From Vibrio splendidus (GTDB taxonomy: Bacteria > Pseudomonadota > Gammaproteobacteria > Enterobacterales > Vibrionaceae), in NCBI RefSeq assembly GCF_001557875.1, contig NZ_LNRF01000004.1, positions 1-64,000 on the forward strand: 64,000 nucleotides of DNA. The letters are read 5' to 3'. The position numbers were made by a program, and so were the translations under genes. This document shows positions 40,396-52,055 of the stretch, piece by piece. The first letter of the stretch is position 1, and the number at the start of each line of letters is the position of its first letter. The notes below the pieces were generated by a model. That model was not told the origin of the DNA. It made no database searches and worked only from the letters and a program-made list of their open reading frames with translations.

Positions 40396-41592
40396 TTATG
40401 CTTCAACAAAAGGTCGGTCAATCAACTTCAATACCGCGTTAGCGGCTTGTTTGTCTGCGTCTTTGCGGATCCAGTGATGCATCTCGGTAAAACGTTCGAT
40501 CAAGGCACTGTTATCGGCTGATAGCATCTTATCGACAGATGGGAACAAAAAGTCTGGGTGGCACTCTTCAAGAATATGCTCTTTGACGATCTCTTCCCCA
40601 GCCAAGATATTCGGCAATGATACAAACTCAGTGATCGCCAACTTCTTAACAATGTAACCTGTCAGCTTATTTACTTTGTAACCAACCACCATAGGGCGTT
40701 TAAGTAACATACATTCAAGAGCCACGGTACCTGAAGCCAAGAGCACAGAATCAGCAGCGGTAATCACGTTGGTTGCCGTATCTTCGACTAACGTGAATTC
40801 AAGCTCAGGTGCGGTCGATTGCCAGATTTCAGTAAACTGCTTTTTACGCTGCTCATTAACGAGCGCAACAACAAAATTGACATCCGGATACTTATGCTTA
40901 ATACGCTGGCAAGTTTCGATAAATGGTTGAGCAATCAAACTCATCTCACCACCACGACTGCCCGGCAATACGGCTAACCACTGCTTGTCTTGATCAAGAC
41001 CTAAAAGCTCTCGCGCATTCTGTTTACTCGGTTCTAAAGGAATCGCGTCTGCCAACGTGTGACCAACAAACTCACAGGCAACGTTATATTTATCGTAGAA
41101 CGCTTTTTCGAACGGCAAGAAAGCCAATACCAAGTCGGTTGCTTTATCGATTTTAAAGATACGCTTTGGACGCCAAGCCCATACTGAGGGGCTCACGTAA
41201 TGCACCGTTTTGATGCCAGCATTCTTAAGATCTAACTCAAGCCTTAGGTTAAAGTCGGGCGCATCGATACCTACAAACACATCAGGCGGGTTTTGAGTGA
41301 AATACTTAACTAGCTCTGCTTTTACCTTCAACAAACGAGGTAAACGGCCAAGCACTTCAACTAAGCCCATAACGGCCAACTCTTCCATCTCGAAAAGAGA
41401 CTCACAACCGAGCGCCTTCATTTTTGGCCCGCCAATGCCAACGAACTCAGCATTTGGGTATTGTGATTTGATCGCTTTGATAAAGCCTTCACCAAGCGTG
41501 TCGCCAGAGAGTTCGCCGACAACAATACCTACGCGCAGTGGTTCATTCGAAACAAAGTCCGAGCTATTGGTTGCTGCTTCTTGCTGTGCCAT
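40396..41592 (-). CDS. lpxB: Lipid-A-disaccharide synthase
   Basis: Joins UDP-diacylglucosamine and lipid X to make the lipid A disaccharide, at the inner face of the cytoplasmic membrane. 398 residues, somewhat longer than E. coli (382) owing to a 20-residue polar N-terminus before LRVGIVVGELSGDTLG. GT-B motifs: FVGIDAPDFN, YVSPSVWAWRPKR, LPGSRGGEM and ASGTVALECML. The ATG at 41592 has GGAAAAC upstream. A terminator-like hairpin precedes it. Confidence 0.96.
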   Translation of the reverse strand: MAQQEAATNSSDFVSNEPLRVGIVVGELSGDTLGEGFIKAIKSQYPNAEFVGIGGPKMKALGCESLFEMEELAVMGLVEVLGRLPRLLKVKAELVKYFTQNPPDVFVGIDAPDFNLRLELDLKNAGIKTVHYVSPSVWAWRPKRIFKIDKATDLVLAFLPFEKAFYDKYNVACEFVGHTLADAIPLEPSKQNARELLGLDQDKQWLAVLPGSRGGEMSLIAQPFIETCQRIKHKYPDVNFVVALVNEQRKKQFTEIWQSTAPELEFTLVEDTATNVITAADSVLLASGTVALECMLLKRPMVVGYKVNKLTGYIVKKLAITEFVSLPNILAGEEIVKEHILEECHPDFLFPSVDKMLSADNSALIERFTEMHHWIRKDADKQAANAVLKLIDRPFVEA

Positions 41593-41621
41593 AGTTTTCC
41601 AATTCCCTTCTTGCCTAAAAC

Positions 41622-41655
41622 AAAAAAGACCGCCTAACAAGTAGCGATCTTTTTG
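41622..41655 (-). terminator. Hairpin terminator between lpxA and lpxB
   Basis: On the minus strand, AAAAAGATCGC / GCGGTCTTTTT (one G-U pair) around a 10-nt loop, followed by TGTTTT. Probably attenuates rather than ends the lpx transcript. Confidence 0.7.
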
Positions 41656-41721
41656 TTATACCATTCTGATGAAGTAATTATTGTCATACTCACATTGATT
41701 GGTACATAACCACATCAAGTA

Positions 41722-42510
41722 TTAACGAATAATACCGCGCTCAGAGCTCTCTAGCATTTCTAGCATAGGAGCTACCGAAGCAAACTCTTTTGCCATTTCA
41801 ACTAAAGCCGCTTTCGCTTCTTCAAGTGTTTTACCTGAACGGTATAACTCTTTGTACGCTTTCTGTAGTGCACGAATTTCTGGTTTCTCAAATCCGTTAC
41901 GCTTCAAGCCCACTAAGTTAAGACCGAATGGAGCAGCATGGTTACCCTGTGCAAGCACGTACGGCAGTACATCTTGAACTACAGCAGAACAGCCACCAAT
42001 GTACGCGTAAGCACCAATCGAACAGAATGGGTGAATCGCAGAAAGCGCCATTACACCAGCGTAGTCGCCAACCGTTACGTGACCGCCAAGAATAGCGTTG
42101 TTACCAATATGAGTGTGGTTACCAACAATAACATCGTGTGCTACGTGAGCATTAACACAAAGTAAGTTGTCATCACCAATTACTGTGGTTGCTTTGTCTT
42201 GAACCGTACCACGGTGGATTTGAACCGCTTCACGGATCACATTGCGATCACCGATCACAACTGTTGTCTCTTCACCACCGTATTTCTTGTCTTGGTTTTC
42301 TTCGCCAATAACTGCATGTGGGAAGATACGGTTTTCTTTGCCAATGGTTGTATGACCTTTGATCACAACATGCGACATCACTTCAGTGTCGTCACCAATT
42401 GTCACGTTACCAGCAATGTAAGTGAAAGGCCCAACTGTCACGTTAGCACCGATAGTTACATCACCTTCGATTACTGCTGCCGGGTGAATTTTCGCTGTTT
42501 CATGAATCAT
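41722..42510 (-). CDS. lpxA: UDP-N-acetylglucosamine acyltransferase
   Basis: First step of lipid A synthesis: moves 3-hydroxyacyl from ACP to UDP-GlcNAc. 262 residues, exactly the E. coli length. Hexapeptide repeats form the left-handed beta helix (about 10-190); the catalytic base is the histidine in VNAHVAHD. The ATG at 42510 starts 1 nt after the fabZ stop and gives [14 protein letters not shown]. Confidence 0.97.
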   Translation of the reverse strand: MIHETAKIHPAAVIEGDVTIGANVTVGPFTYIAGNVTIGDDTEVMSHVVIKGHTTIGKENRIFPHAVIGEENQDKKYGGEETTVVIGDRNVIREAVQIHRGTVQDKATTVIGDDNLLCVNAHVAHDVIVGNHTHIGNNAILGGHVTVGDYAGVMALSAIHPFCSIGAYAYIGGCSAVVQDVLPYVLAQGNHAAPFGLNLVGLKRNGFEKPEIRALQKAYKELYRSGKTLEEAKAALVEMAKEFASVAPMLEMLESSERGIIR

Positions 42511-42511
42511 A

Positions 42512-42964
42512 TTAAAACTCTCTACGAGCACATTTAAGTTCAGCTGAACATACAACTACGCCGTCAACTTTAGCAACACCGTTAAACGATGCGATGCCAC
42601 GACGCTCTTTTAAGAATTCTACTTCGATAACCAGTTGGTCACCTGGCACTACTGGCTTACGGAATTTAGCTTTATCTACACTAGCAAAGTAGTACAGCTC
42701 ATTACCAGAAGGCGCACCGAAAGATTTAAATGCTAGAAGGCCTGTTGCTTGTGCCATTGCTTCTAAGATCAACACGCCTGGGAATACAGGAAGCTGAGGA
42801 AAGTGGCCTGTGAACTGAGGTTCGTTAACAGAGACATTCTTAATTGCAGTCAGTGTTTTTTCTTTTTCAAAGCTAGTCACACGATCAACCATTAAGAATG
42901 GGTAGCGATGAGGTAATAGTTCCTGAATTTCAGTAATGTTCATCGTTGTCTGTTCAGTAGTCAA
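42512..42964 (-). CDS. fabZ: 3-hydroxyacyl-ACP dehydratase FabZ
   Basis: Hot-dog fold dehydratase of fatty-acid elongation. 150 residues. Catalytic His in [13 protein letters not shown] and Glu in LILEAMAQA. The start is a TTG (42964-42962) with AGGA 8 nt upstream, giving MTTEQTT like the E. coli protein; the next ATG (codon 8) has no ribosome site. Placed between lpxD and lpxA, it links the shared 3-hydroxyacyl-ACP pool to lipid A synthesis. Confidence 0.95.
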   Translation of the reverse strand: MTTEQTTMNITEIQELLPHRYPFLMVDRVTSFEKEKTLTAIKNVSVNEPQFTGHFPQLPVFPGVLILEAMAQATGLLAFKSFGAPSGNELYYFASVDKAKFRKPVVPGDQLVIEVEFLKERRGIASFNGVAKVDGVVVCSAELKCARREF

Positions 42965-43012
42965 AGTCGTATTCCTATGTATATTCTTTATTTAATTAGA
43001 AGGATTATAAAC

Positions 43013-43042
43013 GAAAAAGACTCGCTGTACGCGAGCCTTTTA
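43013..43042 (-). terminator. Hairpin terminator between lpxD and fabZ
   Basis: On the minus strand, AAAAGGCTCGC / GCGAGTCTTTT around GTACA, followed by T. Likely partial, as fabZ-lpxA-lpxB follow. Confidence 0.7.
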
Positions 43043-43057
43043 TTAGAAATGCTGGAA

Positions 43058-44089
43058 TTATGATTCCGCGCTCTTCTCGATAAGTTTTTCAACGGTTTTC
43101 AAACGCTTGTTCATTTCATCAATACGATGAACACGCGTTGCTGTTTTACGCCAATCTTTGTTTGGCTGTAAAGGAATACCCGAAGAGTACATGCCTTTCT
43201 CAGTGATGCTGCGCATTACCATCCCCATACCGGTGATTGTAACGCCATCAGTAACTTCAATGTGACCATTAATCACACTACCACCACCAATAATACAGTA
43301 CTTACCTATCGTCGTGCTGCCTGCAATGATAGTACCACCAGCAAGAGCTGAACCATATCCGATGTGAACATTGTGAGCAATCTGAAGTTGGTTATCTAGG
43401 ATAACGTTGTCTTCAATGATTGTGTCATCTAATGCACCGCGGTCGATGGTAGTACACGCGCCAATTTCTACACGGTTACCAATGCGAACTGAACCGACTT
43501 GCGGGATCTTAACCCATTCGCCTTTCTCGTTCGCATAGCCAAAGCCATCAGAGCCAATAACAGTACTTGATTGGATCAGACATGCTTCACCAATCACCAC
43601 TTCATGGTAAACACTTACGTTAGCCCACAGCTTAGTGCCTGCGCCAATTTTTGCATTTTTACCAATAAAGCAACCAGCACCGATGATCACATCATCACTA
43701 AGTACTACACCAGACTCAATCACCGCGTTCGCACCAATAGACACATTTTGTCCAATTGTTGCATCACTTGAAATTGAAGCAGAATCAGCAATAGCCGCTG
43801 CGGGTGCAGGAGTAGTATCAAGCGCTTGAGCTACCTTAGCAAAAGCAACGTAAGGGTCACTAACCACAATAACGTTGGTCTTACACAGTTCGCGCTCACT
43901 CTCTTTAACCATAATAGCGGATGCTTTACAGTCACCTAGGTGCTTGCTGTACTTCACGTTAGAAAGGAACGTAATGTTACCTTCTTGCGCTTTATCCATA
44001 GGAGCGACTGCTGAGATGGTAATCGTACCGTCTCCGTGTAGCTCTCCCCCGGTAATCGTTGCCAATTCGGCTAAAGTCAGATTCTTCAT
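43058..44089 (-). CDS. lpxD: UDP-3-O-acylglucosamine N-acyltransferase
   Basis: Third step of lipid A synthesis, N-acylating UDP-3-O-acyl-GlcN. 343 residues (E. coli 341). An N-terminal uridine-binding domain (1-100), a hexapeptide beta helix (about 105-290) with the catalytic histidine in [10 protein letters not shown], and a C-terminal helix that binds ACP. It begins 5 nt after skp. Confidence 0.97.
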   Translation of the reverse strand: MKNLTLAELATITGGELHGDGTITISAVAPMDKAQEGNITFLSNVKYSKHLGDCKASAIMVKESERELCKTNVIVVSDPYVAFAKVAQALDTTPAPAAAIADSASISSDATIGQNVSIGANAVIESGVVLSDDVIIGAGCFIGKNAKIGAGTKLWANVSVYHEVVIGEACLIQSSTVIGSDGFGYANEKGEWVKIPQVGSVRIGNRVEIGACTTIDRGALDDTIIEDNVILDNQLQIAHNVHIGYGSALAGGTIIAGSTTIGKYCIIGGGSVINGHIEVTDGVTITGMGMVMRSITEKGMYSSGIPLQPNKDWRKTATRVHRIDEMNKRLKTVEKLIEKSAES

Positions 44090-44094
44090 AAAAC

Positions 44095-44604
44095 TTATTT
44101 CAGTGATTTAATTACTTGCTCAGAGATGTTGTATTCAGGCTTACCGTATTGTAGAGCTTGAATATCAACGATCATGTCGTAGCCTTCTTTCTCTGCAACT
44201 TTAGTTACAGCATCTTGAATCACTTTGAACAGCTTCTGCTTCTCTTGTGCTTCACGGCGTTGACTTGCTTTTTCTAGTGCTTGAGCTTTGATTTTGTACT
44301 TGCTGTCAAGTTGGCCTACTTCAATACGAAGCTTCTCAACTTCGTCAGGGCCAAGTAGTTCGCCATCACGCTTAAGCTTTTCAATCTTAGTCTTTGCTTC
44401 AGCTTGAATGCTCTGTAACTCAGCCGCTTTATCTTTGAACTCTTCCTGCATTTTTTGAAGAACAACTTCACGCTGAGGTAGAGCCTGGAATACTTGTGCA
44501 GTGTTTACATAACCCACTTTTTGCGCAGCTTCAGCAGCTGTTGCAAAGAAAGAAGAGCTAAGAACTACAAGGCCTAAACCTGCTGCTTTAATCATATTTT
44601 TCAA
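44095..44604 (-). CDS. skp: Periplasmic chaperone Skp (OmpH)
   Basis: Trimeric chaperone that carries unfolded outer-membrane proteins across the periplasm. 169 residues. Signal peptide about 1-26 (ends FFATAAEAA), then [16 protein letters not shown] and a long Lys/Glu/Gln-rich helical hairpin (about 50-130). Directly downstream of bamA (18 nt), to which it delivers substrates. Confidence 0.95.
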   Translation of the reverse strand: MKNMIKAAGLGLVVLSSSFFATAAEAAQKVGYVNTAQVFQALPQREVVLQKMQEEFKDKAAELQSIQAEAKTKIEKLKRDGELLGPDEVEKLRIEVGQLDSKYKIKAQALEKASQRREAQEKQKLFKVIQDAVTKVAEKEGYDMIVDIQALQYGKPEYNISEQVIKSLK

Positions 44605-44622
44605 AATATTGTCCTTTAAATA

Positions 44623-47028
44623 TTAGAAAGTTCTACCAATGGTGAATGTGAAGAATTCCTCGTCATCACCTTCGTAAATTTTAATTGGTTTCGCTAGAGA
44701 GAAAACCAGTGGGCCCATCGGTGACATCCATTGCAGGGCTGCACCATAAGATGAACGGTAATTTGTTGGATCAGAGTAATCGTAGTAGTACTGGCTGCCA
44801 CTGTTAGGTGCGCCACGGTCTACGAACTCTGTATCCCATACACTTGCCATGTCGAAGAAGACACTGGTTCGAATCTGGCTGCGCGCTTCATCAGAAGCAA
44901 ACGGCGTAGGTACGATTAACTCTAAACTTGCCAAGGCAACCGCGTTACCACCCACTGAATCATCAGTAGCGGTATCGTAGGTTGGGTTATTACCTGTGCT
45001 GCTTCCGTAAACGGCTTTCGGGCCTGCCGAGTTAGAGCCAAAACCACGTAGGGTTGTAAAACCACCCGCGTAGTAGTTCTCATAGAATGGGAACAAGTTA
45101 TCGTTACCATTCGTTTGACCATAGCCATTACCATAGCCTAATCGACCACGCATCAATAGTGTGAACTCATGCTTTTTGGTCAGCGGGATGTAATGTTTTA
45201 CATCGTACTGCATTTTGAAGTATTGAGCATCAGAGCCTGGTACCGTCATTTTAGCGAAAGCACGTTGGTGGTTACCTTCTGTTGGGAAGAAACCACGGTT
45301 CAAATTGTTACGCGTCCAGGAAATATTGATGTCGAAATCATTGGTTAAGATGTTTTCGTCACCGTATTGGTCGATACTTCTCGCGAACTGTTCAACCTGG
45401 ATATAAGTCGGTACGTTACCGATTTTGTTGTGTGTGTAGCCAACACCAAACTCGATACGGTTCAGCTCATCCATAGGAAAACCCCATGTTAAGCTAGTAC
45501 CATAACTTTGGTTTGTATAGTCGACGATACCCGCTTCAGATGCTTCAAACTCGTTGTAGAAGATCTTACCGCCTAGACTCACACCATCAAGGTTCCAGTA
45601 TGGGTCACGGTAGTCTAAGCTCACGTTCTTTTGGTAATCGTTCATCATGGCACTTACACCAACACGGTTACCTGAGCCTGCAAAGTTGTCTTGTTGTAAA
45701 CCAACTTGGAAACTGACACCTGATTCCGTACCGTAGCCGACACCAAAGTTGATGCTGCCTGAGTTCGCTTCCTTAACGTTGTAAACCAAATCAACTTGGT
45801 CTTCACTACCAGGAACACGAACTGTTTGTACATCAACCGTTTCAAAGAAACCTAAACGGTTAAGACGGCTCTTACCAGTATCAATTGACTTAGAGTTAAG
45901 CCAGCTGCCTTCCATTTGACGCATTTCACGACGAAGAACTTCATCTTTCGTTGAGTTATTGCCCGTGAATCGAATATCGCGAACATAGATACGGCTGCCC
46001 GCTTCTACATTGATAACTAACGACACTTCTTTGGTTTCATCATTGAACTCAGGAATCGTACGAACTTGTGGGTACGCATAGCCAGATTCGCCAAGAATTC
46101 TTTTTACGCTCTCTTCTAAAGACGTTACCGATGAACCGTTATAAGTATCACCGTCTTCAAATGGCACTAGCGCTTCAAAGTCAGCCTCACGGCCGATGAG
46201 TTCACCACGAAATGCGACATCTTTAACGGTGTAGGCTTCGCCTTCATCAATACCAAGCGTGATATAAACGCCTTTCTTATCTGGAGAGATCGCAACCTGA
46301 GTAGAGTCTACCTTAAACTTAAGGTAACCACGGTCGAGGTAGTAAGATTTCAGCGCTTCGATATCACCCGCTAATACTTGCTTTTGATATTTTTCATCCG
46401 CAAGGAAGTTCCACCATGCAACATCAACGTTCAGATTAAAGCGGCTAAGTAGCTCAGCGTCTGAGAAGACTTCGTTACCGATAAAGTTGATTTGCTGAAT
46501 CTTAGCGGATACGCCTTCAGTAAACACAAACTTAAGGTCAGAACGATTACGAGGCAAAGGCGTCACAACCGCTTTTACTGTCGCGTTGTATTTACCAACA
46601 CTGTAGTAAAAATCTTCAAGGCCTTTCTCGATGTTGCTTAGCGTAGTACGGTCAAGGGCTTCACCCTCACGAACGCCAGATGCATCTAGGTTCTGTTGAA
46701 GCTGTTCTTCTTTGATCGCTTTGTTACCCGAAAATGAGATACTCGCGATGGTCGGTCGTTCTTTGACTTGAACAACTAAAACACCTTCATCGCGAAGGAC
46801 TTTAACATCCTCAAAGTTACCCGAAGCATACAATGCACGAATGATTTCAGACACATCGCTTTCATCTACTTCATCGCCAATACGCACTGGCATTTTCAGT
46901 AGAGCCGCACCAAGTGCAACACGCTGTAAACCTTCAATCTTGATATCTTGAACTACAAAGTTTTGTGCTCCGTTCGCTGCCACACTAGTGGCTAATAGAC
47001 TTGCGAACAGAATTTGCTTAATCGCCAT
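44623..47028 (-). CDS. bamA: Outer-membrane assembly factor BamA
   Basis: Central pore of the Bam complex. 801 residues. Signal peptide about 1-20, five POTRA domains (about 22-420; the first begins [14 protein letters not shown]), and a 16-strand barrel (about 425-801). The loop motif RGF is present in [16 protein letters not shown], and the chain ends with the aromatic FTFTIGRTF signal. Between rseP and skp in the conserved order. Confidence 0.97.
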   Translation of the reverse strand: MAIKQILFASLLATSVAANGAQNFVVQDIKIEGLQRVALGAALLKMPVRIGDEVDESDVSEIIRALYASGNFEDVKVLRDEGVLVVQVKERPTIASISFSGNKAIKEEQLQQNLDASGVREGEALDRTTLSNIEKGLEDFYYSVGKYNATVKAVVTPLPRNRSDLKFVFTEGVSAKIQQINFIGNEVFSDAELLSRFNLNVDVAWWNFLADEKYQKQVLAGDIEALKSYYLDRGYLKFKVDSTQVAISPDKKGVYITLGIDEGEAYTVKDVAFRGELIGREADFEALVPFEDGDTYNGSSVTSLEESVKRILGESGYAYPQVRTIPEFNDETKEVSLVINVEAGSRIYVRDIRFTGNNSTKDEVLRREMRQMEGSWLNSKSIDTGKSRLNRLGFFETVDVQTVRVPGSEDQVDLVYNVKEANSGSINFGVGYGTESGVSFQVGLQQDNFAGSGNRVGVSAMMNDYQKNVSLDYRDPYWNLDGVSLGGKIFYNEFEASEAGIVDYTNQSYGTSLTWGFPMDELNRIEFGVGYTHNKIGNVPTYIQVEQFARSIDQYGDENILTNDFDINISWTRNNLNRGFFPTEGNHQRAFAKMTVPGSDAQYFKMQYDVKHYIPLTKKHEFTLLMRGRLGYGNGYGQTNGNDNLFPFYENYYAGGFTTLRGFGSNSAGPKAVYGSSTGNNPTYDTATDDSVGGNAVALASLELIVPTPFASDEARSQIRTSVFFDMASVWDTEFVDRGAPNSGSQYYYDYSDPTNYRSSYGAALQWMSPMGPLVFSLAKPIKIYEGDDEEFFTFTIGRTF

Positions 47029-47076
47029 ACTTATTCTAATTATTCCTTGCTACTACCAATGCCTGTGAGAAACCAT

Positions 47077-48435
47077 TCACAGACGAGTAAAATCATTAAA
47101 TATTGCCAGAGCCATCAAAGAGAAGAGGATTGCACCTCCCACTCTGTATCCCATTTCCTGAACTTTCTCAGGAACCGGTTTACGAGTAACGGCCTCAATA
47201 GCGAAAAAGAGCAAATGTCCGCCATCAAGCATAGGCAGCGGAACCAAATTAATAATACCCAAGTTAACACTAATCAGAGCCAAAAAGCCTAAGAAGTAAA
47301 CCAAACCGTAATCGGCGGTTGTCCCTGCACCTTTAGCTATTGAAATCGGGCCACTCAAGTTATTTAAGCCAACATCACCAACGATGAGCTTCTTAAGCAT
47401 TGTCAGCGTCAATCCAATGATTTGACCTGTTTTATCAAATGCTTTTCCTACAGACTCAATTACACCAAATTGTAACTCAAAGCGATAATCTTCTGGCCAT
47501 TCTGCGACTTCTGGAGCAATACCTGCATAGCCAATTGTCGAACCATCAGAAAGCTCACGACTTTTGGGCGTCATAACTAAGGGCTGTTCAACCCCATTTC
47601 GCAATACGACCAAGTCCAATGCTGTCATTGGATTTGCACGAATTAACTCAACAACCGACTGCCACTGTTCAATAGGCTGTCCATTAATCTCAACAATTTT
47701 GTCGCCGACCTCTACTCCGGCATCGTATGCTGCACCGTCATCAATGACTTGAGCGAGCACTGTCGATATCTCTGGAGAATACGGTCTAAAACCAAGCGTT
47801 GTCATTGCTGATTCAGTTTCTGGGTTAAATGACCAGTCTGAAATATCCAATGTCATCTGCTGTTCAAAGCCGATATCGTCTTGAGAAGAAACCGTTACAG
47901 TCATGGACTGATCACCAATATGTGATATCAAACCCATATTGACTGACTCCCAATCTGCGGTTTTGATTCCTGAAATAGATTTAAGTTCCATTCCAGTTTC
48001 AATTCCGGCTTGTGCAGCAATAGATTGCGGTGTGACTTCACCGATTACAGGTTTAACCGCCGGCACGCCAATCAAAAATACTAGCCAATATGCAAAGACG
48101 GCAAAGATAAAGTTAAACGCAGGACCTGCACCAACTATCGCCGTTCTTTTCCACAATGGCTTCTTATCAAAAGCGTATTGTTGTTCATCTTCAGAAAGGT
48201 CGTCAACACGACCATCAAGCATCTTAACGTAGCCGCCCAATGGAATGACTGACAAGCTGTATTCCGTACCATCACGGCCAACTTTGCTCCAGATTGATTT
48301 ACCAAAACCAATCGAGAATTTCTCAACTTTCACACCACAGCGACGAGCAACCCAGAAGTGTCCAAACTCATGAACAGCGACCAGAATGCCAAGCGCTACA
48401 ATAAAGGATGCGAAGTTCCACAGAATTCCACTCAT
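47077..48435 (-). CDS. rseP: Site-2 protease RseP
   Basis: Intramembrane zinc protease that cuts RseA and releases sigma E, and clears signal peptides. 452 residues. Active site HEFGH (His22, Glu23, His26) in the first membrane helix, two PDZ domains (about 115-190 and 200-280), and the third ligand in [11 protein letters not shown] near 393-403. Its start overlaps the dxr stop by 4 nt. Placement next to bamA fits its role in outer-membrane stress. Confidence 0.96.
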   Translation of the reverse strand: MSGILWNFASFIVALGILVAVHEFGHFWVARRCGVKVEKFSIGFGKSIWSKVGRDGTEYSLSVIPLGGYVKMLDGRVDDLSEDEQQYAFDKKPLWKRTAIVGAGPAFNFIFAVFAYWLVFLIGVPAVKPVIGEVTPQSIAAQAGIETGMELKSISGIKTADWESVNMGLISHIGDQSMTVTVSSQDDIGFEQQMTLDISDWSFNPETESAMTTLGFRPYSPEISTVLAQVIDDGAAYDAGVEVGDKIVEINGQPIEQWQSVVELIRANPMTALDLVVLRNGVEQPLVMTPKSRELSDGSTIGYAGIAPEVAEWPEDYRFELQFGVIESVGKAFDKTGQIIGLTLTMLKKLIVGDVGLNNLSGPISIAKGAGTTADYGLVYFLGFLALISVNLGIINLVPLPMLDGGHLLFFAIEAVTRKPVPEKVQEMGYRVGGAILFSLMALAIFNDFTRL

Positions 48436-49640
48436 GCTAGCTGCTCTTTAATAAATTGATTGGCTAATTGACGAGACATATTATCTAGCTCGAGAAGGCT
48501 TTCCAAGCTATCTAAGCCCTCAGAGTTATGTTGTTCACATACTTTGCTCATAACATGTTCGTTAATGACAGCAATATCGGTAAACCTCACTCGATTGTTC
48601 AAGAAAGCATCGACGGCAATTTCGTTTGCCGCGTTAATTGCGGTTGTAGCATGCTGACCCAAGTAGCAAGCTTCAATCGCTAACCTTAAACATGGGTAAC
48701 GACTAAAGTCTGGTTCTAGAAAAGTAAGCTCGCCCACTTTAGTGAAATCCAGAGGCTTAACGCCCGCTTCTGTGCGCTCAGGGTAAGACATCGTTAAAGC
48801 GATTGGTGTCGCCATATCCGGTTCGCCCATTTGAGCAAGCACAGAGCCGTCCTTGTACTGAACCATCGAATGAATCACAGATTGAGGATGAATAATCACT
48901 TTCAACTGTTCTTGAGAGGCATTAAATAACCATTTCGCTTCAATGTACTCTAAGCCTTTATTCATCATGGTCGCTGAATCGACGGAGATCTTAGGGCCCA
49001 TAGACCAGTTAGGGTGTGCAATAGCGCGTTCAGGAGTCACTGATTCCAACTCAGCCACGTCGGTATAACGGAAAGGACCACCAGAACCAGTTAGTAGAAT
49101 ATGGTTAATACCATTAGCTTCTAAATCACAGCGACCTAGATTGGTTTGGACGTTTTGCGGCAAACACTGAAAGATAGCATTATGTTCACTGTCGACAGGA
49201 AGTAGCTCAGCACCGTACTTTTCCACGGCGTCTATAAACAACTGTCCAGACATCACCAAGGCTTCTTTATTAGCAAGTAAGATACGCTTACCGGCCTTAA
49301 CCGCAGACATAGTAGGAAGTAAACCTGCGGCACCAACAATCGCAGCCATTACCGTGTCTACTTCATCTAGGGAAGCGACCTGACACATGCCTTCTGAGCC
49401 TGAAAGTACTTTGATGTTTGGATAATCAGAAGACAACACATCACTCAGTTGAGACGCTGCATCGGGGCAAGCCATAGCAACATAGCTTGGTTGCCACTTT
49501 TCAACTAGCGCCAGCATCTTTTCAACATTCGAACCGGCGGCTAGTGCCACGACCGTATAAAGATCTGGGTTTTGCTCAACGACTTTTAGTGTACTTGCAC
49601 CAATAGAGCCGGTAGCGCCAAGGATAGTTAGATTTCGCAT
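48432..49640 (-). CDS. dxr: 1-deoxy-D-xylulose 5-phosphate reductoisomerase
   Basis: Second enzyme of the MEP isoprenoid pathway, makes MEP from DXP with NADPH. 402 residues. NADPH loop [13 protein letters not shown], metal-binding [13 protein letters not shown], the flexible loop with [23 protein letters not shown] beginning near 200. The ATG at 49640 gives [12 protein letters not shown]; open codons upstream to a GTG at 49679 overlap a hairpin. Four-nt overlap with rseP. Confidence 0.95.
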   Translation of the reverse strand: MRNLTILGATGSIGASTLKVVEQNPDLYTVVALAAGSNVEKMLALVEKWQPSYVAMACPDAASQLSDVLSSDYPNIKVLSGSEGMCQVASLDEVDTVMAAIVGAAGLLPTMSAVKAGKRILLANKEALVMSGQLFIDAVEKYGAELLPVDSEHNAIFQCLPQNVQTNLGRCDLEANGINHILLTGSGGPFRYTDVAELESVTPERAIAHPNWSMGPKISVDSATMMNKGLEYIEAKWLFNASQEQLKVIIHPQSVIHSMVQYKDGSVLAQMGEPDMATPIALTMSYPERTEAGVKPLDFTKVGELTFLEPDFSRYPCLRLAIEACYLGQHATTAINAANEIAVDAFLNNRVRFTDIAVINEHVMSKVCEQHNSEGLDSLESLLELDNMSRQLANQFIKEQLA

Positions 49641-49665
49641 CACATATGACCGTAGAAATGTAATA

Positions 49666-49691
49666 AAGGGCAGAATCACTGCCCTTTTTTA
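49666..49691. other. Hairpin between cdsA and dxr
   Basis: Stem AAGGGCAG / CTGCCCTT around AATCA. A run of T follows on the plus strand; on the minus strand, where the genes are read, the sequence after the stem is TATTA, so it is a weak terminator or an mRNA processing/stability element. Confidence 0.5.
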
Positions 49692-50534
49692 TTAGAATGC
49701 TAAATAAAGCAGAGCAAAGACAGGGAATGCAGCCGTTAAGCTATCTATTCTATCTAGTATACCACCATGACCAGGAATCAGATTACTACTGTCTTTCACC
49801 CCAGACACACGTTTAAACATGCTTTCAACAAGGTCACCAAGAACAGAAATAACGACGGTCACAAGAGTAATAACAATCATGTGAAGAGGACTTGTGAATT
49901 GAATATCAAACAAGTCAGCAAAGATCCAAGCCACGATCACTGCAGTAATGATGCCACCAATAAGACCTTCAATCGTTTTATTCGGGCTTACCGCTGGGGC
50001 CATTTTACGCTTACCAAAGCTCTTTCCTGAAAAGTAAGCACCGCTGTCTGCAGCCCAAACGAGCAAGCAAACAAACATCACCAATTTTGCACCGTGGTAA
50101 GGATCAACATCGATACCGTTAGCACGCAGGATAACCACACTCCAGAAGAATGGCAGCAGAGTCAGCACACCAAAGGCGTGACGAAGAAGAGAAGAATCTT
50201 TCCATGCAGGCATAGACTTAGGATAAGTCACCGCCATACCACTCGCTATTACCCACCAAATTGAGCCAATCGTTAGAATGGCGTAGTGAGCAGTAGACAA
50301 GTTATTAAGGCTAAATGCATCAAAAGGGATAAAAGCAAAACTTGCGGCACTGACCACAACCGTTGGAATCAACGCTAAATAACGCGATTTGCTTTCAACA
50401 AACTGAGTCCACTCCCAAAAACCTAATAGCGAGATTACCGCTAATGAAAGAATAAATGTAGGAAGTGATAACTCGAAAATGCCTAGAATAACTAGGGGAG
50501 CTAAAATCAACGCCGTAATAATTCGTTGTTTCAA
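49692..50534 (-). CDS. cdsA: Phosphatidate cytidylyltransferase
   Basis: Makes CDP-diacylglycerol, the precursor of all major phospholipids, in the inner membrane. 280 residues with about eight hydrophobic helices. The signature near the C-terminus is clear: FKRVSGVKDSSNLIPGHGG followed by ILDRIDS. Sixteen nt after uppS. Confidence 0.96.
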   Translation of the reverse strand: MKQRIITALILAPLVILGIFELSLPTFILSLAVISLLGFWEWTQFVESKSRYLALIPTVVVSAASFAFIPFDAFSLNNLSTAHYAILTIGSIWWVIASGMAVTYPKSMPAWKDSSLLRHAFGVLTLLPFFWSVVILRANGIDVDPYHGAKLVMFVCLLVWAADSGAYFSGKSFGKRKMAPAVSPNKTIEGLIGGIITAVIVAWIFADLFDIQFTSPLHMIVITLVTVVISVLGDLVESMFKRVSGVKDSSNLIPGHGGILDRIDSLTAAFPVFALLYLAF

Positions 50535-50549
50535 ACCAAAAAATCCTTA

Positions 50550-51302
50550 TTAACTGTCCATCAGAGCTTTAATTTGCTCACCAGTGCATCCAAAACGACG
50601 CTCACGGTTTACAAACCAAGTCACAGCTTCTACTAAGCTGTCTTCATTAAAGTCTGGCCAGAATTGTTCAGTGAAATACATTTCGGCGTAAGCCAACTGC
50701 CAAAGCATAAAATTACTAATGCGGCATTCACCACTGGTACGGATAAGTAGATCGACTTCAGGAATATCTGCCATCGTCAGGTGCTGTGTAATCATAGCTT
50801 CATCAATGTCATCTACACTAATATCACCAGACTTTACCTGTTGAGCAATAGAGGTCATTGCTTGCTGAATATCCCACTTACCGCCGTAGTTCGCCGCAAT
50901 ATTAATAACCATACCGGTATTGGTGCTAGTCAAAGCTTCCGCTTCTTCTATCTTCTTTTGTAGTCGATCATTGAAACGACTTTTATCACCAATAACACGA
51001 AGTTGTAGATTATTTTTATGAAGCTTTTTTACTTCACTCGACAGCACTGAAATAAACAGTTCCATCAAAATACCGACTTCTTCTTCAGGACGACGCCAGT
51101 TCTCGCTACTAAACGCAAAAAGAGTAACGGCTTTAATGCCAAGTCTGGCAGCAGAAGAGATAGTTTTACGAACGGCTTGAACACCGTTTTTATGGCCAAA
51201 GACGCGAGGCTTGCCCTGAGCTTTTGCCCAGCGGCCATTACCATCCATAATGATAGCAATGTGTTTAGGAAGAGAGTCTGTGAACGCTTGAGAATTATGC
51301 AT
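50550..51302 (-). CDS. uppS: Undecaprenyl diphosphate synthase
   Basis: Builds the C55 lipid carrier for cell-wall and O-antigen units. 250 residues. Cis-prenyltransferase motifs: [17 protein letters not shown] (catalytic Asp), [13 protein letters not shown], and [19 protein letters not shown]. The ATG at 51302 is preferred to the TTG five codons upstream, though neither has a clear ribosome site. Confidence 0.95.
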   Translation of the reverse strand: MHNSQAFTDSLPKHIAIIMDGNGRWAKAQGKPRVFGHKNGVQAVRKTISSAARLGIKAVTLFAFSSENWRRPEEEVGILMELFISVLSSEVKKLHKNNLQLRVIGDKSRFNDRLQKKIEEAEALTSTNTGMVINIAANYGGKWDIQQAMTSIAQQVKSGDISVDDIDEAMITQHLTMADIPEVDLLIRTSGECRISNFMLWQLAYAEMYFTEQFWPDFNEDSLVEAVTWFVNRERRFGCTGEQIKALMDS

Positions 51303-51343
51303 AAAAGAGTGAATCAAATTCTAATAGTCGAACAGAGTAGCAT

Positions 51344-51376
51344 AAAAAAACGCTGCACCGTGAGTACAGCGTTTTT
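51344..51376 (-). terminator. Terminator between frr and uppS
   Basis: On the minus strand, stem AAAAACGCTG / CAGCGTTTTT with inner AC / GT pairs, followed by further T. It closes the rpsB-tsf-pyrH-frr part or attenuates into uppS. Confidence 0.85.
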
Positions 51377-51400
51377 CCGGAAAGAAAAGAATATGGAAAA

Positions 51401-51958
51401 TTAAACTTCCATCAACTCTTTTTCTTTAACAGCTAGAACTTCGTCTACGTTCTTAACCGCAGCGTCAGTTAGCTTTTGAATTTCGTCTTGTGCTTTACGA
51501 TCTTCATCTTCAGAGATTTCTTTATCTTTAAGAAGTGCTTTTAGATCGCCGTTCGCGTCACGACGGATGTTACGGATAGCAACACGGCCACCTTCAGCTT
51601 CGCCACGAACGATTTTAACTAGGTCTTTACGACGCTCTTCCGTTAGCGGAGGAAGTGGAACACGGATAACTGTGCCAGCAGACATAGGGTTTAGGCCTAG
51701 GTCAGATGTCAGAATTGCTTTTTCAACTAGAGGAGTCAGTGTTTTATCAAACACTGTAATAGCTAGTGTACGAGCATCTTCAGCGATAACGTTAGCTACT
51801 TGAGTCAAAGGCGTTGGAGCACCGTAGTACTCAACAGTAAGACCAGAAAGTAGGCTTGGGTGCGCACGACCTGTACGAATCTTTTGCAGGCTGTTTTTTA
51901 GTGCATCAACACTTTTTACCATGCGCTCTTGAGCGTCTTTTTTGATTTCGTTAATCAC
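51401..51958 (-). CDS. frr: Ribosome recycling factor
   Basis: Splits post-termination ribosomes together with EF-G. 185 residues, the E. coli length. Three-helix bundle plus an alpha/beta domain; [19 protein letters not shown] and [17 protein letters not shown] are typical. I moved the start to the GTG at 51958, which has AAGGTGA 5 nt upstream and yields [13 protein letters not shown]; the open frame upstream adds ten unusual residues. Confidence 0.95.
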   Translation of the reverse strand: MINEIKKDAQERMVKSVDALKNSLQKIRTGRAHPSLLSGLTVEYYGAPTPLTQVANVIAEDARTLAITVFDKTLTPLVEKAILTSDLGLNPMSAGTVIRVPLPPLTEERRKDLVKIVRGEAEGGRVAIRNIRRDANGDLKALLKDKEISEDEDRKAQDEIQKLTDAAVKNVDEVLAVKEKELMEV

Positions 51959-52055
51959 AATTTCACCTTGATTATGTTCTTTCTTCAAGAAAGCTTTTTA
52001 TTTGAGTGATAAGGATAAGCTTACCAAAGTCTAACACCTCAGTAAGCCCGAAAAA